Below are positions 27,876 to 36,007 of a DNA stretch of 64,000 nt, in pieces (position 1 is the stretch's first letter; each line of letters opens with the position of its first letter). Location of the stretch: assembly GCA_045613305.1 (NCBI GenBank), contig JAZLAU010000012.1:21685-85684 (forward strand). The letters run 5' to 3'. Position numbers and translations under genes: made by a program. The stretch comes from SFTJ01 sp045613305 (GTDB lineage: Bacteria > Bacteroidota > Bacteroidia > Bacteroidales > Muribaculaceae). The notes beneath the pieces were generated by a model. That model made no database searches, had not been told where the DNA came from, and saw nothing but the letters and a program-made list of their open reading frames with translations.

Positions 27876-30470
27876 ATGAACTTTAACAATTTTACAATTA
27901 AATCGCAAGAGGTAATTCAAAAAGCCATTGAAATTACCCGCAATAATGGCAATCAGGCAATTGAGCCTATCACTATTGCAAAAGCCATCTTTCAACAAGG
28001 TGACACTCTTGTCAAGTTCATATTCCAAAAACTTGGCATATCAGCAAATCTTGTAGAGCAAAAGATTGACAAAGCTTTATTGTCACTGCCCAAAGTGAGC
28101 AATGGCGAGCCATTTCTATCAGCCACATCAAATAAAGTATTAGAATGTGCAATAAACGAATCTCAAAAGTTTGGCGACAAGTTTGTTTCTGTTGAAATTA
28201 TATTCTTGGCGCTATTAGTTGAAAAATCAGACGCGTCGAACATACTAAAAGACTTTGGCGTAAATGTCAATGAGCTAACTGCATGCATCAAAGAGTTGCG
28301 TAAAGGCCGTAATGTGTCAGACCAATCGGCCGAAGAACAATATAACGCCCTTAACCGATTTGCTATCAATCTTAACGAACGCGCTCAACATGGCAAACTC
28401 GACCCCGTTATTGGTCGCGATGATGAAATACGCCGAGTACTGCAGATACTTAGCCGCCGAACCAAGAACAACCCTATGCTAATCGGTGAACCCGGAACTG
28501 GAAAAACCGCTATCGCCGAAGGGTTAGCGCAAAGAATTGTACGAGGCGATGTTCCCGAAAACCTAAAGATGAAACAAGTATATTCTCTCGACATGGGGGC
28601 TCTTGTTGCAGGCGCCAAATACAAGGGCGAATTTGAAGAACGACTTAAGGGAATTGTAAATGAAGTCATTCAAGCCGACGGTGAAATTATACTTTTCATT
28701 GATGAAATTCACACGCTTGTAGGTGCGGGTAAAGGCGAAGGCGCTATGGATGCCGCAAACATTCTAAAGCCAGCACTGGCTCGAGGCGAATTACGAAGCA
28801 TTGGCGCAACAACTTTAGACGAATATCAAAAATATTTCGAAAAGGACAAAGCTTTAGAACGCAGATTCCAAATTGTAATGGTAAATGAGCCAGATGAAGA
28901 AAGTGCCATAGCAATTCTTCGTGGATTAAAAGAACGCTACGAAAATCACCACAAAGTGAGAATACTTGATGAAGCAGTGATTGCAGCCGTTCAGTTATCT
29001 GAACGATATATCACCGACCGATTCTTGCCCGATAAAGCAATCGATTTAATTGACGAAAGTGCATCAAAACTGAGATTAGAAATGGACTCTCTGCCACAGT
29101 CGCTCGACGAAATTACACGCCGCATATCTCAGCTTGAAATCGAACGTGAGGCTATTAAACGAGACGGAGACACCTCTAAAGTGCAATCAATAGAACAGCA
29201 AATTGCAAATCTTCGTGAACAAGAACACGAAATTAGTGCGAAGTGGAAAGCAGAAAAGGAACTCATCAATAGAATTCAACAAAACAAACTTGACATTGAG
29301 CAACTAAAATTTGAAGCCGAACGCGCCGAACGCGATGGAGATTATGCCAAAGTGGCCGAAATACGATATTCTTCAATTAAAAACAAAATCGATGAAAACG
29401 AAAAAATCCAGGAACAACTTCACAACTTGCAAGGCGAAAAGGCCCTTGTGAGAGAAGAAGTTAATGCCGAGGATATTGCCGATATCGTATCACGCTGGAC
29501 AGGCATCCCCGTAACTAAAATGGCACTGTCGGAAAAAGAGAAGTTGCTTCATCTCGAAGACGAGCTTCACAAGAGAGTGATTGGCCAAGAGGACGCCATC
29601 GAGGCCATTTCAGACGCTGTACGCCGTAGCAGAGCTGGTCTTAACGACCCTCGTCGCCCTATCGGTTCGTTTATTTTCCTCGGCACAACAGGTGTTGGCA
29701 AAACAGAGTTGGCAAAAGCTTTGGCCGACTACCTCTTTGACGATGAAAATATGATGACTCGTATTGACATGAGCGAATATCAGGAAAAATTTTCTGTTAC
29801 TCGTTTAATTGGGTCTCCTCCAGGATATGTGGGTTATGATGAAGGCGGTCAATTAACTGAAGCCGTGCGCAGAAAACCTTACTCAGTAGTTCTTTTTGAT
29901 GAAATCGAAAAGGCTCATCCTGACGTTTTCAACATTCTACTACAAGTTCTTGACGACGGTCGACTTACAGACAACAAAGGCCGAATCGTTAATTTCAAGA
30001 ACACGATTATCATAATGACTTCGAACATGGGCTCTGGACTTATAAGAGAGAACATGGAAAAGTTAACAGACAATAATCGCGAAGATGTTATTGAAAACAC
30101 TAAAGAACAAGTGCTTAATCTTTTGAAGCAAACAATCCGTCCTGAATTCCTTAACAGAATAGACGACATTATTATGTTCACACCCCTATCTGAAAGTGAA
30201 ATCAAGGAGATTGTTAAACTCCAAATTGAAGGCGTAAAATCAATGCTTAAGAACAATCAAATTGAATTAAACATAACTGAAAACGCTTTGAATTACTTGG
30301 CAGAAATTGGTTATAACCCAGAATTTGGTGCACGACCAGTTAAACGCGCTATCCAAAAACTTGTGCTAAATCAATTGTCAAAAGATATTATTGCTCAGCA
30401 CATCACACCGGCCAAGCCAATTACAATAGATTTCAGCAATGACAATTTGATTTTTTCTAATGAAATGTAA
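27876..30470 (+). CDS. clpB: ClpB protein disaggregase
   Basis: AAA+ chaperone that threads aggregated proteins with DnaK help. The 864-residue protein has an N-terminal Clp domain with two repeats (about 1-145), a first AAA domain (Walker A GEPGTGKT, Walker B ILFIDEIHT), a coiled-coil middle domain (about 400-530, rich in Glu, Lys and Arg), and a second AAA domain (Walker A GTTGVGKT, Walker B VVLFDEIEK). The middle domain and absence of the ClpX/ClpA-type ClpP-binding loop separate it from ClpA/C. It is monocistronic, preceded by the sigma-54-like element at 27817. Confidence 0.96.
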   Translation: MNFNNFTIKSQEVIQKAIEITRNNGNQAIEPITIAKAIFQQGDTLVKFIFQKLGISANLVEQKIDKALLSLPKVSNGEPFLSATSNKVLECAINESQKFGDKFVSVEIIFLALLVEKSDASNILKDFGVNVNELTACIKELRKGRNVSDQSAEEQYNALNRFAINLNERAQHGKLDPVIGRDDEIRRVLQILSRRTKNNPMLIGEPGTGKTAIAEGLAQRIVRGDVPENLKMKQVYSLDMGALVAGAKYKGEFEERLKGIVNEVIQADGEIILFIDEIHTLVGAGKGEGAMDAANILKPALARGELRSIGATTLDEYQKYFEKDKALERRFQIVMVNEPDEESAIAILRGLKERYENHHKVRILDEAVIAAVQLSERYITDRFLPDKAIDLIDESASKLRLEMDSLPQSLDEITRRISQLEIEREAIKRDGDTSKVQSIEQQIANLREQEHEISAKWKAEKELINRIQQNKLDIEQLKFEAERAERDGDYAKVAEIRYSSIKNKIDENEKIQEQLHNLQGEKALVREEVNAEDIADIVSRWTGIPVTKMALSEKEKLLHLEDELHKRVIGQEDAIEAISDAVRRSRAGLNDPRRPIGSFIFLGTTGVGKTELAKALADYLFDDENMMTRIDMSEYQEKFSVTRLIGSPPGYVGYDEGGQLTEAVRRKPYSVVLFDEIEKAHPDVFNILLQVLDDGRLTDNKGRIVNFKNTIIIMTSNMGSGLIRENMEKLTDNNREDVIENTKEQVLNLLKQTIRPEFLNRIDDIIMFTPLSESEIKEIVKLQIEGVKSMLKNNQIELNITENALNYLAEIGYNPEFGARPVKRAIQKLVLNQLSKDIIAQHITPAKPITIDFSNDNLIFSNEM

Positions 30471-30491
30471 TTTCAGATAGTTGCCAATGGG

Positions 30492-30724
30492 TTAAGTAAA
30501 GATTGAATGTCTACCACGAGCCTCTTCTATAATATCTTGGTTCGATACATTATCTATATCAAGAATAATATCATAGTAAACAATCATTGTCAATAAGTGT
30601 TCCAATATGCATCAGAAGCATTATCAAAGGCATTCATCTAAGACTCATTAAGATAATCGTCCTTTGAAACCGGTACGACATACATATTACCGACAACCCC
30701 AAAACCGTTAAGAGTAAGCAATGC
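30492..30724 (-). pseudogene. Decayed coding remnant, minus strand
   Basis: The 326-base gap after clpB holds protein-like reading on the minus strand broken by stops and a frameshift. From 30724 the frame reads LTLNGFGVVGNMYVVPVS and KDDYLNES, a TAG at 30638-30640, then MNAFDNASDAYWNTY and a TGA at 30590-30592. In another frame, an ATG at 30587 opens 31 codons (MIVYYDIILDIDNVSNQDII and onward) to a TAA at 30492-30494. Amino-acid composition looks like real protein, but I do not recognise the family. A short intact 31-residue gene is an alternative. Confidence 0.35.
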
Positions 30725-30740
30725 TTAGGTTTAACACAAT

Positions 30741-30786
30741 CATAAAAAAGACATGGTGCTGAAAATTTCAGCACCATGTCTTTTTT
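30741..30786. terminator. Bidirectional terminator downstream of the HU/SPOR gene
   Basis: GACATGGTGCTGAAA (30750-30764) pairs with TTTCAGCACCATGTC (30766-30780), with an A-run before and a T-run after. It suits the minus-strand HU/SPOR transcript. Confidence 0.85.
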
Positions 30787-30796
30787 ATCTTATATC

Positions 30797-31786
30797 TTAT
30801 CTGATAATCCAACATCCTGGATATTTCGCATTCAAATACTCACTAACCTTTTTTAGTGTTTTGTAAGAATTACTTTGCGCTGCATACACTCGATATCGAC
30901 CATCGCATTCTAATATCCTTAAATCGTCTTGTGTATGCGATGAAATAAATTTTTCAGCTTGCGACTTGGTGTCTAACGAAGCAACAATCAAATAGAATAA
31001 ACCGTTTGAATTATGCGGTATGTCTAATGCTTCTTGGGCTTCTGAATTTTGATGCGTTTTTTCTTGAGCATCGTTTACAACAACTATTTCTTGTTGAATA
31101 ATGTTATCCTCAGGCAAAGCAATCGAAAGAACACCTTCTTCTGCCAAAGTAATAGCTTTTTGTGGTGCTCTTACTTTAATTGCCGAATTTAATGCTGCAT
31201 AATCAACACTGTCGTCAACGGTAAGAGGAGTTGATAACATAAAAGCCAATCCAATCATAACAACAATCGAGGCAGCTACCTTAACAAAGCGTCGTCCAAA
31301 AGTTAATATTACATTTGAATCAACCAACGTTTCGCTCACCTGAGGCTCATCAGAAGCGGCAGTTAATTGTTGAATAGTCTTTATGCTCAAATCCACAAGG
31401 CCAAAGTTATCGTCACAACTATTTGCAACGTGATATGGCTCAAAAACAAGATTGCCAAATTGCTTTCTAAAACATCCTATTCTACCAATCGACACAACGT
31501 CGTCGTATTCTATCTGCTTATTTAACGAAGCAACAAAAACTTCAACTTCTCGCACTGCCATTTCATAACTCAATCCCTCCCTGCGCACTATAGAATTCAC
31601 AAGCAGACCATCGTTATGATTAACTGCAGAGTTAAACACATAGAATTTACCTGGTTTTTTAAATTGGCATGTGTCTTCAAAAGAGAATGCCTTTGAATGT
31701 TGTGACAAAAACGCACCCCAACCCGGCAAGATTACACAATCATGCCTTGTCAATAAGTATTCGATATGGAGTGTAATATTAATCAT
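30797..31786 (-). CDS. HU-CCDC81 and SPOR domain membrane protein
   Basis: A 329-residue protein. The N-terminal ~120 residues form an HU-CCDC81-like domain (HIEYLLTRHDCVILPGWGAF; later IGRIGCFRKQ). One membrane segment is at about residues 170-188 (VAASIVVMIGLAFML), then a linker, and a C-terminal SPOR domain (FYLIVASLDTKSQAEKFI to PGCWIIR). SPOR domains bind denuded septal peptidoglycan, so a role linking the cytoplasmic N-terminal domain to the division site is plausible. The exact function is unknown. A -7 element lies 5 bases before the ATG. Confidence 0.82.
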   Translation of the reverse strand: MINITLHIEYLLTRHDCVILPGWGAFLSQHSKAFSFEDTCQFKKPGKFYVFNSAVNHNDGLLVNSIVRREGLSYEMAVREVEVFVASLNKQIEYDDVVSIGRIGCFRKQFGNLVFEPYHVANSCDDNFGLVDLSIKTIQQLTAASDEPQVSETLVDSNVILTFGRRFVKVAASIVVMIGLAFMLSTPLTVDDSVDYAALNSAIKVRAPQKAITLAEEGVLSIALPEDNIIQQEIVVVNDAQEKTHQNSEAQEALDIPHNSNGLFYLIVASLDTKSQAEKFISSHTQDDLRILECDGRYRVYAAQSNSYKTLKKVSEYLNAKYPGCWIIR

Positions 31787-31791
31787 TTAAA

Positions 31792-31800
31792 ACAAAATTA
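31792..31800 (-). promoter_or_regulatory. -7 element very close to the HU/SPOR start codon
   Basis: Minus strand reads TAATTTTGT, then five bases, then ATG. A TTTG lies 20 bases upstream. Predicted leader length is 0-2 bases. Confidence 0.45.
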
Positions 31801-31849
31801 CTATAAATAATTCAATTTGGCAAATGCATTAATTCAAATTCATCAAATA

Positions 31850-32677
31850 TTATTTCATGAAAAATGTCACAATCTCTCTGCTAAGACCGTGTTTAATAGC
31901 CAATTGAATATCCCTTTCTTTATCGCCATGATTATTTCGCAATTTATTTAATCTGGCTCTTAAAACATAAATGTATGGTTCACCGGGCTGCTTTGCCAAT
32001 GCTACCCTGATGTCATCATCAGCCTCATTCAGCTTTTTCAGTTCCAAATAGCATTCTGCCCTATTTATTAAAGTTTGATATGAAGGTGTTTCTTGCAATT
32101 CAATTAATGCGCTATAATATTCAATAGCTCTTTCAAAATTACCCTTTGACTTCTGCAATGTTGCTTGTGCCTCTAATGTATAAGGAGAATTAGGATTAAT
32201 TCGAAGCAAATCAGAAAAATCGGCCTCTGCTATTTTTATATGCCCCTTTCTCAAAGCAATCAAGCCATGATAATAGCGCGATTCTATATCATCTCTATCA
32301 AGAAGAGTAACTTTTTCAAAATCGATGTATGCATGGCTTAAACTATCAATCTCAAGGTACAAGGAACCTCTGTTCTTCAATAAAGTAACGGCTTTGGGAG
32401 TCATCGACAACGCCACATCATAGTTTTTCAAAGCCTCTACATATTTTTTCTGATAACGCTGTACCGTTGCCAAATTACTTATAAGCAAAGAGTTATTATT
32501 GTTAGCCGGCTCTTCTTTTAAAGCCAAAAGTATGTACCTTTCTGCCTGCAACCAACTTTGCGCCTTAATTTTCATATCTGCACTATCAATATAGGCTAGA
32601 TATTTCGATTGTCCGAATACATTTTGCATCGAACCGAAAACAAAAAGCAGTAATATTGTGGTGAAAAATTTCTTCAT
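31850..32677 (-). CDS. Exported TPR-repeat protein
   Basis: A 275-residue protein with a Sec signal peptide (residues 1-22, ending near VFGQS) and about six TPR units, for example LATVQRYQKKYVEALKNYDV, YYHGLIALRKGHIKIAEADF and AECYLELKKLNEADDDIRVA. It is likely a periplasmic scaffold; function unknown. It lies 63 bases upstream of the HU/SPOR gene on the same strand. A -7 element abuts its ATG. Confidence 0.78.
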   Translation of the reverse strand: MKKFFTTILLLFVFGSMQNVFGQSKYLAYIDSADMKIKAQSWLQAERYILLALKEEPANNNNSLLISNLATVQRYQKKYVEALKNYDVALSMTPKAVTLLKNRGSLYLEIDSLSHAYIDFEKVTLLDRDDIESRYYHGLIALRKGHIKIAEADFSDLLRINPNSPYTLEAQATLQKSKGNFERAIEYYSALIELQETPSYQTLINRAECYLELKKLNEADDDIRVALAKQPGEPYIYVLRARLNKLRNNHGDKERDIQLAIKHGLSREIVTFFMK

Positions 32678-32680
32678 GCC

Positions 32681-32689
32681 ACAAAGTTA
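32681..32689 (-). promoter_or_regulatory. -7 element abutting the exported TPR start codon
   Basis: Minus strand reads TAACTTTGT, then GGC, then ATG. Standard spacing puts +1 on the A of the ATG. ATTG lies 18 bases upstream in place of TTTG. Confidence 0.45.
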
Positions 32690-32712
32690 ACCTATTTCAA
32701 CCAAATTCAATT

Positions 32713-32742
32713 TTTCTTTAATGTTTATTTTACTAATTTTGT
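32713..32742 (+). promoter_or_regulatory. Candidate promoter for the clostripain-family gene
   Basis: TAATTTTGT (32734-32742) matches TAnnTTTG, with TTTC (32713-32716) 17 bases upstream as a near -33 element; about 28 bases before the ATG. Confidence 0.55.
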
Positions 32743-32770
32743 AAATATATAACATTAAATTCACCACGCA

Positions 32771-33913
32771 ATGTCACCATATAAGCATATTTTAAACACG
32801 CTATTGATACTTATTGTGCTAATCCTCTCATCATGTGAGGAACATGCTCCTTCGCCCGAAAAATCCACAAGAACCATTCTCGTGTATGCTATTGCCACCA
32901 ATACTCTCAATGGCTACGACGATGACGACATTTATGAAATGTCGGAAGCAATAGCCACATGCGACATCAACAACTGCCGTTTATTAATATATCGAGTAAG
33001 CTACAACAACCGAACACCCAAACTCATGGAATTGCATAGAGACAAAAACGGCAAAGTTGTTACTACTATACACAAAACTTACGACAGCACGCAAAAACTA
33101 TCAGTGAGCACACAACGATTCGCTCAAGTGCTAAGCGACGTTCGCACTGTTGCACCAGCCCGCGAATATGGCCTCATTCTATGGTCACACTCTAACGGAT
33201 GGGCTGAGACAAAGTCTGGCAACATCAGCAATATATCAAACCGCCAACCCAAATATTTTGGAGACGATTACGGTGCAAGTATGCCAATAGATTCCTTATC
33301 TATGGCAATACCCGACAACATGTTTAACTTCATTTGGACAGATGCTTGCTACATGGGCTCCATTGAGATTGCTTATGAGCTTCGCAACGACACTAAATAT
33401 TTCATCGGTTCTCCAACTGAAATACTTTCTTATGGAATGCCTTACGACCAAAACATTCCCTGCTTTTTTGAAAACACAGCCGATTTGAAAAGTGCATGCC
33501 AAAACATGTTTAACTTCTACGACCGCCTGCAAGGAGAATACCGGTCTGCGACCATCAGCCTAATCGACTGCTCAAAACTTAATAAAATTGCAAATTTATG
33601 CCTCGAGACTAATATCAAAAACAAACAAATCAGCACTTCAGATTTGCTTTGCTATAATTCATCAAGCAACCGATTTTATTTTGATTTTCTTCAAACATAT
33701 AGCAAAATAGCAACCGACGAACAATATTCCAAACTCCAACAAGCCCTTAATCAAGCTGTCATTTACAAGGCCGCAACACCAAAAATATTAAACACTATCA
33801 CCATTAAGCCAGAGTCTTTTTCGGGCCTTTCCACTTACGTTATGGGCAGCGCAAATTCCCGTAACGAAAAGGCCTATAAAGCTCTAAAATGGTATAAATT
33901 TTTGTATGAATAA
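32771..33913 (+). CDS. Clostripain-family (C11) cysteine peptidase lipoprotein
   Basis: Putative secreted cysteine protease of clan CD, often Arg- or Lys-specific. The N-terminus is a lipoprotein signal with lipobox LSSC (about Cys22). The catalytic His is in LILWSHSNGW and the catalytic Cys in WTDACYMGSIE, each preceded by the hydrophobic strand expected in the caspase-like fold. At 380 residues it is compact with no obvious large C-terminal domain. Monocistronic, flanked by its own promoter and the recJ leader region. Confidence 0.87.
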   Translation: MSPYKHILNTLLILIVLILSSCEEHAPSPEKSTRTILVYAIATNTLNGYDDDDIYEMSEAIATCDINNCRLLIYRVSYNNRTPKLMELHRDKNGKVVTTIHKTYDSTQKLSVSTQRFAQVLSDVRTVAPAREYGLILWSHSNGWAETKSGNISNISNRQPKYFGDDYGASMPIDSLSMAIPDNMFNFIWTDACYMGSIEIAYELRNDTKYFIGSPTEILSYGMPYDQNIPCFFENTADLKSACQNMFNFYDRLQGEYRSATISLIDCSKLNKIANLCLETNIKNKQISTSDLLCYNSSSNRFYFDFLQTYSKIATDEQYSKLQQALNQAVIYKAATPKILNTITIKPESFSGLSTYVMGSANSRNEKAYKALKWYKFLYE

Positions 33914-33987
33914 CAAAACGGCAGAAAAACTTTATTAATCTTCTTTAAAACATCGCTTAATTAGGTGAAAAATTGACAAACAATCAT

Positions 33988-33996
33988 TATATTTGC
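33988..33996 (+). promoter_or_regulatory. -7 element for the recJ leader/ncRNA
   Basis: TATATTTGC is an exact TAnnTTTGC match. Transcription would start near 34002, about 270 bases before recJ, and include the structured element at 34107-34232. No standard -33 TTTG. Confidence 0.55.
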
Positions 33997-34106
33997 GTAA
34001 TTATAAAGTAAGATAATAATATTGCCTTTAAGTTTATTTGTTTTAAGGTAACTTATCATAATAAATACATAAAACCGACAAAGCCTTAAAACCGCAAGCA
34101 ACCATT

Positions 34107-34232
34107 AGCAGGAGTTATAGTCGGATGCATTATTTTAACTCCATGCTTGACAAGGTTGACAGAAAGAGCACTTTCCTTACAGGCACCGCCTGTGCTTACT
34201 TTCTTAACATATCTTTCTGCAAGAGAGCAGAA
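34107..34232 (+). ncRNA. Three-hairpin structured element upstream of recJ
   Basis: Three consecutive stems: AGCAGGAGTTA (34107-34117) with TAACTCC-a-TGCT (34136-34147, one bulged A); AGAAAGAGCA (34161-34170) with TGCT-ta-CTTTCT (34193-34204), enclosing CAGGC-acc-GCCTG (34180-34192); and TTCTGC (34215-34220) with GCAGAA (34227-34232). GC content is above the flanks. It may be a cis-acting leader of recJ or an independent small RNA such as a 6S-type RNA. No T-run follows on the plus strand, which favours a leader. A 72-codon antisense frame over it looks like a by-product. Confidence 0.45.
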
Positions 34233-34270
34233 ACCCTCCTTTACTCGAAAAAAATAAAAAACAAACATAA

Positions 34271-36007
34271 ATGATAAGTAAATGGAATTACTTACCCCTA
34301 ACATCCGAGCAAAGAAAAAAAGAGGCCCAGTTGTCGACTAAGTTCCCCAACTGTCCGGCCATTAGCCAGCTATTGGTGCAAAGAGGTATAGAAACTTGGG
34401 ATGAAGCCCAAAAATTTTTCTATCCCTCTATGTCACAAATGCATGACCCTTTCCTTATGCAAGACATGGACAAGGCAGTAAAACGCCTTAATGATGCAAT
34501 GGGGTTAAAGGAGAAGATTATGGTCTATGGCGACTATGATGTAGATGGCACAACAGCCGTCGCACTTGTCTACAAGTATCTTCTCAATTTTTATTCGAAC
34601 ATCGAATACTATATTCCTACGCGCTACGAAGAAGGATATGGCATATCGATGAAAAGCATTGATTACGCTGAAGAAATTGGCGTAAAGTTGATAATTGTGC
34701 TCGATTGTGGCATTAAGGCAATTGATGAAATCAAGTATGCAAAAAGCAAAGGCATCGACTTCATCATTTGCGACCATCATGTGCCCGACGACGTGCTCCC
34801 TGAAGCAGTAGCAATCCTAAACCCAAAACTTGAAGGCAACCCTTACCCTTTCAAGGACCTTTCGGGGTGTGGTGTTGGTTACAAATTTATGCATGCATTT
34901 ACTCTTAGCAACGGCATAACCACACTGTACGACCTTGAAAGCCTTCTTGACCTAGTTGCCGTTAGCATTGCTGCCGATATTGTGCCTATAATGGGCGAAA
35001 ACCGCGTAATGGCTTACTACGGTCTAAAACGAATTAATTCAAACCCTAACATTGGACTTCGAAGCATAATTCGCATCTGCGGTTTGGCCAACAAGGAAAT
35101 TACCATTAGCGACGTTATTTTCAAAATCGGACCTCGCATTAATGCGTCTGGACGAATGCAAAGCGGTAGAGAAGCCGTGGACTTGCTTGTTGCTAAAGAC
35201 ATGGCCGATGCCTATGAAAAAGGTAAAAACATTGACCAATACAATAAAGACCGAAAAGAGTTAGACAAACAGATTACCGACGAAGCCAGCAAAATCCTTG
35301 AAGACAGAGGTGAAAAAATTGCCGGCAAAAAGCCTATCGTAATCTACAACAAGGATTGGCACAAAGGCATAATCGGAATTGTCGCCTCTCGATTAACAGA
35401 ATTGTATTATAAGCCGTCGGTAGTACTCACCTACTCAAACGGATTAGCTACTGGCTCTTCGCGAAGTGTTCATGGTTTCGACATTTATAAAGCAATCGAA
35501 TCAGCACGCGATCTTTTAGAAAATTTTGGAGGCCACACCTATGCTGTAGGGCTTTCACTGAAAGAAGAAAACATTCCTGAGTTTAAGCGCCGTTTCGAGC
35601 AATATGTCATTAACAATATCGACCTTGAGCAATTAGTTCCTCAAACCGACATTGACCGAGAACTTGATTTCAGCGAAATTAATGCAGAATTCATTGCTAG
35701 CCTTCGTCTGCTTAACCCATTTGGTCCAAGTAATCAAAAGCCTGTGTTTGTCACAAAAAATGTTTATGACTACGGCACAAGCAAACTTGTGGGCAAAACA
35801 TCTGAACACATTAAGCTTGAATTGGTCGACAACAAATCAAATGTTGTAATGAATGGCATTGCATTCAACATGAGCGAATATTTTGAGCACATTAAAGCGC
35901 ATAAGCCGTTTGAAATATGTTACACTATTGAGGAAAACAAGCGTGCTTTAGGCAATAATATGCAACTACTGATTAAAGGCATTAGAATCAGCGAGGAAAA
36001 TGCCTAA
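34271..36007 (+). CDS. recJ: Single-stranded-DNA exonuclease RecJ
   Basis: 5'-3' ssDNA exonuclease in recombination and mismatch repair. The 578-residue protein has the DHH phosphoesterase motifs: YGDYDVDGTTA, VLDCGIK, CDHHVPDD, and the DHHA1 motif GRMQSGREA followed by the downstream KGIIGIVASRL and GSSRSVHGFDIY, GGHTYAVGL. A C-terminal OB-like region follows. Its end overlaps the start of recQ by 8 bases, so the two repair enzymes are translationally coupled. The 5' region is the structured leader. Confidence 0.95.
   Translation: MISKWNYLPLTSEQRKKEAQLSTKFPNCPAISQLLVQRGIETWDEAQKFFYPSMSQMHDPFLMQDMDKAVKRLNDAMGLKEKIMVYGDYDVDGTTAVALVYKYLLNFYSNIEYYIPTRYEEGYGISMKSIDYAEEIGVKLIIVLDCGIKAIDEIKYAKSKGIDFIICDHHVPDDVLPEAVAILNPKLEGNPYPFKDLSGCGVGYKFMHAFTLSNGITTLYDLESLLDLVAVSIAADIVPIMGENRVMAYYGLKRINSNPNIGLRSIIRICGLANKEITISDVIFKIGPRINASGRMQSGREAVDLLVAKDMADAYEKGKNIDQYNKDRKELDKQITDEASKILEDRGEKIAGKKPIVIYNKDWHKGIIGIVASRLTELYYKPSVVLTYSNGLATGSSRSVHGFDIYKAIESARDLLENFGGHTYAVGLSLKEENIPEFKRRFEQYVINNIDLEQLVPQTDIDRELDFSEINAEFIASLRLLNPFGPSNQKPVFVTKNVYDYGTSKLVGKTSEHIKLELVDNKSNVVMNGIAFNMSEYFEHIKAHKPFEICYTIEENKRALGNNMQLLIKGIRISEENA

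Noticed and set aside
34107..34232. tmRNA or SRP RNA assignment for the recJ leader element
   Set aside because: No Ala-tag reading frame and no SRP GGAA tetraloop context were seen, so neither label is justified.
34086..34304. 72-codon minus-strand ORF over the recJ leader
   Set aside because: It overlaps the recJ start and coincides with three stem-loops; the open frame is best explained as the antisense of a structured RNA leader. No neighbouring context supports a gene.
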